Shown: piece after piece, positions 1 through 5,225 of the stretch
Numbering within the stretch: position 1 is the stretch's first letter
How the letters are laid out: each line of letters opens with the position of its first letter
Assembly: GCA_002296975.1 (NCBI GenBank)
Contig: DBIS01000168.1
Location: 1 to 9,052 of the forward strand
Length of the DNA stretch: 9,052 nt
Source: Deltaproteobacteria bacterium UBA796
GTDB lineage: Bacteria; Myxococcota_A; UBA796
Reading direction: 5' to 3'
Position numbers and translations under genes: made by a program
The notes under the pieces: generated by a model
Databases searched by the model: none
The model's input: only the letters and a program-made list of their open reading frames with translations
What the model was told of the DNA's origin: nothing

Positions 1-437
1 AGCGGGGCAGCCACACACAACTTCTCCGTCGGCTTTATTTTTGACTTCCACGTGGCCCGGCTGCCGCAACGCGCGATTGCCCGAACATCCGGCTCATCGC
101 CCAGACTTCGGCACAAGCGCCGAGCGACCGAGCGCACAGCAGAGGGGCTGTCCATCCGAACCAACGACTTATTGGTGGACCAGCTTCGCTCCCGCTCGAG
201 GATTTCAAACCGGTTGATCGGCCTTAAAGTCAGCCCACCGTCATCGGTCTGAAAAAACTGGACATCACATATATTTCGTCCAAAACCGTGAAACATCACC
301 CAACGGGGAAACCAAGTAGACCGCCCCTTGAACACCTGACGGTACGCGGGGGCCCCCACTATCCAGCCACCGACCAACACAAGCAACAAGAGCCGCATCT
401 TCCATCGCGGCGTTTCGCTTGCAGGCTGCGGCATCAT
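1..437 (-). CDS. Membrane-anchored protein of unknown function, C-terminus beyond the window
   Basis: An open frame on the minus strand starts at ATG 437 (a second ATG lies at 434) and runs without a stop to the left edge, giving 145 codons. The N-terminus is short and polar, with basic residues at 11-15. One hydrophobic segment follows at about residues 16-31 (RLLLLVLVGGWIVGAPA), which suggests a single membrane anchor or an uncleaved signal. The rest is Arg- and Trp-rich, with FPRWVMF at 43-49 and Cys at 57, 109, 124 and 141. The start lies 8 bp past the CapA-like gene's stop, and its ribosome binding site overlaps that stop, so the two genes are probably co-translated. I do not recognise the family. 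The W-x-MF pattern followed by a soluble Arg-rich part loosely recalls small proteins found beside HTTM/vitamin-K-carboxylase-like genes, but that is a weak impression. The gene is real on frame openness and coupling; its function is unknown. Confidence 0.7.
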   Translation of the reverse strand, partial: MMPQPASETPRWKMRLLLLVLVGGWIVGAPAYRQVFKGRSTWFPRWVMFHGFGRNICDVQFFQTDDGGLTLRPINRFEILERERSWSTNKSLVRMDSPSAVRSVARRLCRSLGDEPDVRAIARCGSRATWKSKIKPTEKLCVAAP

Positions 438-440
438 TTT

Positions 441-447
441 CACCTTT
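441..447 (-). promoter_or_regulatory. Ribosome binding site overlapping the upstream stop codon
   Basis: On the minus strand AAAGGTG lies just before the paired ATGs at 437 and 434 and overlaps the TAA stop (448-446) of the CapA-like gene. The overlap of stop and ribosome binding site suggests translational coupling of the two genes. The spacing does not settle which ATG is used. The GTG at 443 lies inside the site and is an unlikely start. Confidence 0.55.
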
Positions 448-2428
448 ATTGGTATTGAAACGCCGTGAGACGAACCGGTGCACCGATACGCTGTTCGTTT
501 CGAATCAGCCCCATAACCAACTCATATCGGCCTGCCTCGGCAGACTTGGGCGGCCGAACGCCATATTCATCTTTTATGATCTGCCCCATGGTCCAACGGG
601 ATGTGGGCCATGCCCAGTCACAATGCTCATGGTCCGCCCACCACATCGACGCTGGCCGGTGCGGCAAGGACTTCATCCGCTGATAGATCCAAAGGTCGTC
701 TTGAATGGACTCAGCCAAAGTCCACCAAGTCTCCACCCAGACCGTACGCCGCTCCATCGGAAGCGCCGGGCGCATCCGGAAACCGATCAACTTCATCGGA
801 CCCCAGGAAATAGGCTCAATGACCGCGTCGGGCGGTACCGCGTCGACGACACACCCTGGAGGAGCCTCCTCCAAAGGCCCAACGCTTGCCCTCTTTAAGT
901 CAAGCAATTCACCCGCCACAACCATGGGCTCACGGGCTGGAGGTGCGGGTAAATCCACACGCGCGACGCCATTTGAAATATGTACCGCAGTGCCCAACTC
1001 CTTTGAAAGATCCCGAAAGCGAACCAGACTACGTGCCGCTGAATTACCCTGAGCTGGCCTGGAAAAGCCGTAATCAAGATCGATTGGACTCATCTCCACA
1101 CGATGGACGCCCGCATGGTCGAAATCCAAACGAAACACACCCGACCGGGCCATTTCTCCATTGGCATGAGAGTCGAAAAGAAGGTTTCCTGCGTCGTACA
1201 AAATAGGGCGGCCGTCCACGATCTCCACACCTTGTAGTTGATGGGCTGAGCTCCCTAAAATAGCATCGGCACCCGCACGAATTAGCGCCGCCCCCAATCG
1301 TCGGGTCGCCTTAGAAGGCCGGGACTTCCTATTTTTACCCCAGTGCATGGCAACAAACACAACATCGGCCTCTGCTTTTGCCTGAGTGATCGCAGGTCCG
1401 AGCACCGCCATTGCAGCCGCAACATCTCCTTTAGAAACATGGCATGTCCCCGGTTTAGATGCCCCCGCGCCAAAAATTCCCAGGGTGGTGTCCGCCGAAA
1501 CAAAGCCCACCCTTACACCCTTTCGTTCGATAAACACAGGGCTGCACGCCTGGGCGAGGTTTTCGCCTGTTCCAACACCAAGCACACCAGCTGCATTCAA
1601 GATGCCCGCCTGTTCGACCAAAGCATCGGCCCCGTAATCGCCAGCGTGATTATTGGCGGTCCCCACAACGTCAATGCCTGCGTCTACCAATACTTGGACT
1701 TGCTCTCGCCGCCCCCGAAAATAGAAGGGAACTGGCTCCGATTTGGGCACAGCTAGGTCGCCCCCATCGGCAAGGACACATTCCAAGTTTACAAAGGCCA
1801 AGTCGGCATCGAAAAGCCCACTCAGTTGACCCAGCGCATCCTTCGAGCCCTTTGCCCCAGTAATACCGTTTTGCCGACGGCCGAGGTTCGTGTCTCCCCC
1901 GAACACTAAACTGAGGCGTTGCTTTATGTCAGGCTCAAAGGTCGAAGGTGTCACACCCGGTGCTTCTATGACACCAATCGACACCCAATGCCCAGGGAAT
2001 GGGGGCGCCTTGATCGACTCGCCTTCCGGCGTCAGCAAACGAATAGACACCCAATGTCCACGACGCTTCGCCAATACAGAGTCTTCTATTTCAAAGGTGA
2101 CTCGGGCAAGCGCACCCGTCAAAGGGCCCAAACTCAAGGGTTCCAAATCGATGGCCTTGGCGCCATCGGTCGGGAACAACTTCAGCGCAAAGCCAGCAGC
2201 TTGAGAGCGGACCCCAGGTGAAAACCAAAATTCCGCCAACGCCTTGCGCTCTCCCACTCGGGTCACGGACGACGCCACAAGCTCACTGCCATCTCGAAAG
2301 CTGACGCTCACCCGTGAGACTGGAAGAAGCGCCTCCCCACCCGAGACCCACTGAACTTCAACAGCCGGAGAAGAACAGCCGGAAAGAAAAGCCAGGACAT
2401 AACCAGCGAAAATTACAAACCTCGACAT
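446..2428 (-). CDS. CapA-family (PGA_cap) metallophosphatase-like lipoprotein with C-terminal beta domain
   Basis: The protein has 660 residues counted from ATG 2428, chosen because it sits 6 nt after GAGG; TTG 2434 and ATG 2431 are possible but closer. Residues 1-18 form a lipoprotein signal ending in LSGC, with lipid attachment expected at C18. Residues 19-160 look like a beta-rich domain. About 170-440 is a PGA_cap/CapA-type calcineurin-like fold: GGDTNLGR (D179), NLE (N214, E216), NNHAGDYG (259-266), HWG (H362), a SSAHQLQ segment (H396) and YDAGNLLF (411-418). CapA is known from poly-gamma-glutamate capsule synthesis and export, but no capB or capC is visible, so the substrate is open. 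The usual HWGxE is HWGKN here, and the usual HPH motif is AHQ. Residues about 530-660 form an extra domain with PTSRW (608-612) and a YELVMGL strand, resembling beta-sandwich tails of some membrane glycosyltransferases (inferred). The likely location is envelope-anchored. The first gene after a terminator, it is coupled to the left-edge gene. Confidence 0.88.
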   Translation of the reverse strand: MSRFVIFAGYVLAFLSGCSSPAVEVQWVSGGEALLPVSRVSVSFRDGSELVASSVTRVGERKALAEFWFSPGVRSQAAGFALKLFPTDGAKAIDLEPLSLGPLTGALARVTFEIEDSVLAKRRGHWVSIRLLTPEGESIKAPPFPGHWVSIGVIEAPGVTPSTFEPDIKQRLSLVFGGDTNLGRRQNGITGAKGSKDALGQLSGLFDADLAFVNLECVLADGGDLAVPKSEPVPFYFRGRREQVQVLVDAGIDVVGTANNHAGDYGADALVEQAGILNAAGVLGVGTGENLAQACSPVFIERKGVRVGFVSADTTLGIFGAGASKPGTCHVSKGDVAAAMAVLGPAITQAKAEADVVFVAMHWGKNRKSRPSKATRRLGAALIRAGADAILGSSAHQLQGVEIVDGRPILYDAGNLLFDSHANGEMARSGVFRLDFDHAGVHRVEMSPIDLDYGFSRPAQGNSAARSLVRFRDLSKELGTAVHISNGVARVDLPAPPAREPMVVAGELLDLKRASVGPLEEAPPGCVVDAVPPDAVIEPISWGPMKLIGFRMRPALPMERRTVWVETWWTLAESIQDDLWIYQRMKSLPHRPASMWWADHEHCDWAWPTSRWTMGQIIKDEYGVRPPKSAEAGRYELVMGLIRNEQRIGAPVRLTAFQYQ

Positions 2429-2434
2429 CATCAA

Positions 2435-2438
2435 CCTC
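2435..2438 (-). promoter_or_regulatory. Ribosome binding site that decides the CapA-like start
   Basis: GAGG on the minus strand is followed directly by TTG ATG ATG. The distances are 0 nt to TTG (2434), 3 nt to the first ATG (2431) and 6 nt to the second ATG (2428). Normal spacing favours 2428. All choices leave the lipobox intact. Confidence 0.5.
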
Positions 2439-2469
2439 GGGCCGTCATGCCTCTTTAATCGCCACCATT

Positions 2470-2499
2470 AAAAAAAGGGCCCCACGAGGGCCCCTCTTT
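2470..2499 (-). terminator. Rho-independent terminator after the vWA lipoprotein gene
   Basis: Read on the minus strand, AGGGGCCC and GGGGCCCT flank a short loop and form a very GC-rich stem of about 7 bp with one bulged G, followed at once by seven T. It starts 17 nt past the TGA of the vWA gene. On the plus strand the tail is only TCTTTG, so the terminator works mainly leftward. It ends about 40 bp before the CapA-like start, leaving little room for a separate promoter. Confidence 0.75.
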
Positions 2500-2515
2500 G
2501 TTGCAGCTACACCGC

Positions 2516-4066
2516 TCAATCACAAACAGTGAGCCCACCATAAGTCACCCGCACAGTGTCTCCCTCGTCGGGAATCCCTTCGTCGAAGAACACGGTGTTG
2601 TCCGCCTCGTCATAGTGCCACCCAGTCAACCGTTCAACACCGTTCACATACACGTGAATGGTGCTGGGTGCGGGCGTAGCGGCCAACTCAAAGGCAGCGA
2701 CCTGGACAGAGGCGGCAGCCAACATCGACAAGTTGCTGGGGGTTGCCCAATCGGAACAGATCGAGAGGAATACCCCGTCGGTGGCCATCACCGGCTGATA
2801 GTAGCCATCACCAGCATCAGCTGTGGCACATCCGCCCGGATAATCTCCAGCGATCGCAGAGAACTTCACGTTGGCGGAGCTGCCCTTTTTCGCGATGACC
2901 TTGTCCATATACCAGGTCCAACTGCTGCTGGACTGCTCAGGCTCGTCAGACACCATGATGATGTGCAACATGGCCTCCGGCCGTAAAAAACCATAATTAC
3001 ACTCGCCTGGGTCCGTCTTGTCGACAGCCTCTGCGGTGAGCGTCAACCCCGCTTCGGTCCAAAAACCACCACCACTGCTGACTGCGGACTGAAAACGACT
3101 CTCATAGTCAAGCATCCCTGGCCGCAGGACTCCACCGTGAGCATTGCAACCGCTATCTGCGGTAATAACGATTATCTGCCAATCATTTGAGTAGCTGGCA
3201 AGCTCGGTGATGAAGGTCGAAAAGTTGGTCGCGAGTCGATCTTGGTCGTCGCTCATCGAACCACTTTGGTCCACATAAAAGATAATGTCCGAAGGCGGAT
3301 CAGCCGGGACCACCCACTCTTCGTCATAGCGGGCCCCAAATTCACCTGTCCCGGTATGAAGCGCCTCACGCTCTCCCAGCGGTTCGCTCGATGTGACCGT
3401 CAGCGTCCCTTCGACATCACCCTCGTCCAAAGGTTCGAAGTTGAGGTACACATTGACCGACTCCTCAGGTGCCAAGGTCAACGGCAATTCCAACGCTGAG
3501 GTCATCTGAAAAGCGTCTCCAGCCTGGCCAACCGTGAAAATTTCCAGGGTGTCGGTACCCACATTGGTGAGTTTCACATCTGCTGGATGCTCACAACCCA
3601 CATATGTGGTGCCCATATCGAGGGGGTCCGGCGAAATACTCAGCTCGGGGATAATCCCTTCGCCAATCAGGGTGACGGCCACCTCAGGCTGGAGCTCAGC
3701 ATTGCTTGTTACCACCGCTTGGCCGCCGTGAACGTGCGCTGCCATCGCCTCGAAGATCACATCGATGGTGAGCGATTCGCCAACCATCAGCAAGGGCTCG
3801 TCGATCCCGGTCAAAATCGTGAAGCTCGCCGCCTCGGAGTCGATGCGCAGCCCTTCGATATTCAGGGGCTCGCCCCCAACGCTGGAAATATCAAACTGCA
3901 TGACCACCGGCGCATCATCGGCTGACAAAGCACCGAAGTCCAATATCGGCGGAAACAACTCGATACCAGGACCGCCACCGCGACCCGTGCCGGCAATGGA
4001 CTTAATATCGGTGTCCTGACTACAGGAGAACATCCAGACACAAAGAAAGATTGAACTTCGAAACAT
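2516..4066 (-). CDS. Lipoprotein with two ASH-type repeats and a von Willebrand A domain
   Basis: The protein has 516 residues. ATG 4066 is preceded by GGAG at 5 nt. Residues 1-15 are a short hydrophobic leader ending in MFSC, a suboptimal lipobox, so lipidation at C15 is likely but not certain. Residues about 35-137 and 139-243 are two tandem ASH/choice-of-anchor-D-like Ig domains, each opening with a PxxLDFG- or PDPLDMG-type strand and ending near a GEG or GTG motif. Residues about 258-460 form a vWA domain: the MIDAS motif DQSGS is at 266-270, and a SDE at 373-375 could supply the later acidic metal ligand. Cys at 307, 356, 413 and 437 could pair outside the cytoplasm. Residues about 465-516 form a small beta domain with VNG and GWHYD motifs. 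Such proteins are usually surface-exposed binding or adhesion proteins; the ligand is unknown. The gene is monocistronic by appearance: a 169-bp gap precedes it and a terminator follows. Confidence 0.88.
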   Translation of the reverse strand: MFRSSIFLCVWMFSCSQDTDIKSIAGTGRGGGPGIELFPPILDFGALSADDAPVVMQFDISSVGGEPLNIEGLRIDSEAASFTILTGIDEPLLMVGESLTIDVIFEAMAAHVHGGQAVVTSNAELQPEVAVTLIGEGIIPELSISPDPLDMGTTYVGCEHPADVKLTNVGTDTLEIFTVGQAGDAFQMTSALELPLTLAPEESVNVYLNFEPLDEGDVEGTLTVTSSEPLGEREALHTGTGEFGARYDEEWVVPADPPSDIIFYVDQSGSMSDDQDRLATNFSTFITELASYSNDWQIIVITADSGCNAHGGVLRPGMLDYESRFQSAVSSGGGFWTEAGLTLTAEAVDKTDPGECNYGFLRPEAMLHIIMVSDEPEQSSSSWTWYMDKVIAKKGSSANVKFSAIAGDYPGGCATADAGDGYYQPVMATDGVFLSICSDWATPSNLSMLAAASVQVAAFELAATPAPSTIHVYVNGVERLTGWHYDEADNTVFFDEGIPDEGDTVRVTYGGLTVCD

Positions 4067-4142
4067 GGTGACTCCGATTGAAAAAAATGAAACCCGTCGA
4101 TGGGCCGACCGTATATGTCCACACCATTTAGCAAAAGATAAG

Positions 4143-4200
4143 GCCGAATAACAGAAAATCCCGGGATGTTGCCAAATCGTTCGGCTCCATCTCGGGATTT
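4143..4200. other. Interleaved inverted repeats in the mdh to vWA gap
   Basis: Two inverted-repeat pairs interlock. AAATCCCG (4156-4163) pairs with CGGGATTT (4193-4200), 8 bp. GCCGAA (4143-4148) pairs with TTCGGC (4180-4185), 6 bp. The order is a-b-a'-b', the layout of a pseudoknot or of two mutually exclusive hairpins. A perfect 10-bp palindrome, ATCCCGGGAT (4158-4167), overlaps one arm. The region lies beyond the mdh stop and upstream of the vWA start, so it could belong to the mdh 3' end or the vWA leader, or be a DNA operator. The pairing is seen; the function is unknown. Confidence 0.4.
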
Positions 4201-4208
4201 CAAGTTTG

Positions 4209-4228
4209 AAAAGGGGCTTCAGGCTCCC
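4209..4228 (-). terminator. Possible weak terminator after mdh
   Basis: Starting 7 nt past the mdh TGA, the minus strand reads GGGAGC, loop CTGAA, GCCCC, then TTTT. The stem is 5 GC pairs with one bulged A and the T-run is short, so it may be weak. The larger paired region at 4143-4200, which also ends an arm in TTTT, may share the job. Confidence 0.4.
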
Positions 4229-4235
4229 TCATTGC

Positions 4236-5216
4236 TCAGCCAAGCAGGTCGGCAACCGCCTCGCGTTCTTGGCTCAACTCTGCCGCCGTCGCAGCGATTT
4301 TTGATTTGGCGTAGTCATTATGGACGAGCCCCTCAACGATGCTCGCACGGCCATCTTTGACCGTGACTGGAAATGAGAAGATGATGCCAGCTGGAACCCC
4401 GTACTCGCCATTGGAGTAGATCGCCATCGAGGAGAATTCACCCTCAGCTGTTCCGTCCCACCAGGTCCGCATATGGTCGATGGCTGCAGAGGCCGCTGAG
4501 GCCGCAGAAGATGCGCCACGGGCCACGATGATCGCCTTTCCACGGGTGGAAACGGTTTTCATGAACTCGCCTTGACCCCAAGCCTCACCGACGGCTGTGA
4601 CGACATCTTTGCCGTCAGCCTTCGCGTGGTAAAAGTCAGGAAACATGGTGTTCGAGTGGTTGCCCCAAATCGCAAGATTGCCGACCTGACCCGGACTCAA
4701 ACCGAGCTTTTTGGCAATTTGGCCCTTGGCGCGATTTTCGTCGAGCCGGGTCATGGCGTGGAACTGGGTGTTGGGAATATTGGGTGCCGCGTGGCTGGCG
4801 ATCAGTGCATTGGTGTTGCAGGGATTCCCAACAACCAACACCTTGACGGTAGGCTTTGCATTGTCATTGAGCGCCTTGCCCTGCCCAGTAAAAATCGGCC
4901 CGTTGATCTTGATCAGGTCGGCCCGGTCCATGTCCTTGGACCGTGGACGAGACCCAACCAAAAAGGCTGCATCAAGGTCTTTAAATGCCACGTTGGGATC
5001 GTCTGAAGCGACGATGCCATGCAGTAACGGAAACGCCGCGTCACGAAGCTCCATCACAACACCCTCAAGCGCACCCATCCCTGGGGGGATCTCGAGCAGC
5101 TGCAAAATGATCGGCTGATCGGGCCCGAAGCAACTGCCAGAGGCAAGCCTAAATAAGAGGGCATAGCCAATATTACCGGCCGCACCTGTGACCGCTACGC
5201 GGATTGGTTCATTCAT
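4236..5216 (-). CDS. mdh: Malate dehydrogenase, NAD-dependent, cytosolic (dimeric) type
   Basis: The protein has 326 residues, normal for the family. It interconverts malate and oxaloacetate with NAD(H) in the cytoplasm, as part of the TCA cycle. The Rossmann glycine motif GAAGNIG is at 11-17. E42, in LLEIPP at the end of the second strand, fits NAD rather than NADP preference. Substrate-binding and mobile-loop arginines are R92 (in GSRPRS) and R98 (in MDRADL). VGNPCNTNA is at 129-137. The catalytic pair is D159 with R162 in TRLDENR and H187 in IWGNHSNTMFPD. The layout matches the Thermus/eukaryotic cytosolic MDH group rather than the tetrameric LDH-like group. Many relatives have LDHNR where this has LDENR; the catalytic residues are intact. 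ATG 5216 is preceded by AGGGAG at 5 nt, and that site overlaps the TAG of the USP fusion gene, so the two genes are in one operon. Confidence 0.97.
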   Translation of the reverse strand: MNEPIRVAVTGAAGNIGYALLFRLASGSCFGPDQPIILQLLEIPPGMGALEGVVMELRDAAFPLLHGIVASDDPNVAFKDLDAAFLVGSRPRSKDMDRADLIKINGPIFTGQGKALNDNAKPTVKVLVVGNPCNTNALIASHAAPNIPNTQFHAMTRLDENRAKGQIAKKLGLSPGQVGNLAIWGNHSNTMFPDFYHAKADGKDVVTAVGEAWGQGEFMKTVSTRGKAIIVARGASSAASAASAAIDHMRTWWDGTAEGEFSSMAIYSNGEYGVPAGIIFSFPVTVKDGRASIVEGLVHNDYAKSKIAATAAELSQEREAVADLLG

Positions 5217-5225
5217 GAAATCTCC

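Noticed and set aside
265..483. 72-codon minus-strand frame near the left edge
   Set aside because: It overlaps the CapA-like stop and the well-supported left-edge gene in another frame, and lacks the membrane segment and coupled ribosome binding site of that gene.
419..898. 159-codon plus-strand frame opposite the CapA-like gene
   Set aside because: It lies antisense to a gene with clear family motifs, has no convincing ribosome binding site and no recognisable protein pattern; it is a shadow frame.
2498..2986. 162-codon plus-strand frame opposite the vWA gene
   Set aside because: It begins in the terminator region and runs antisense to the vWA domain; its composition is that of a shadow frame.
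4081..4115. CCC/GGG stem with a T-run before the vWA gene as a terminator
   Set aside because: Only 3 pairs form before a mismatch; too weak to call.
4100..4140. Possible sigma-70 promoter upstream of the vWA gene (TTGCTA and TATACG on the minus strand)
   Set aside because: The boxes are only 13 bp apart and poor matches; a promoter is expected in this gap but cannot be placed.
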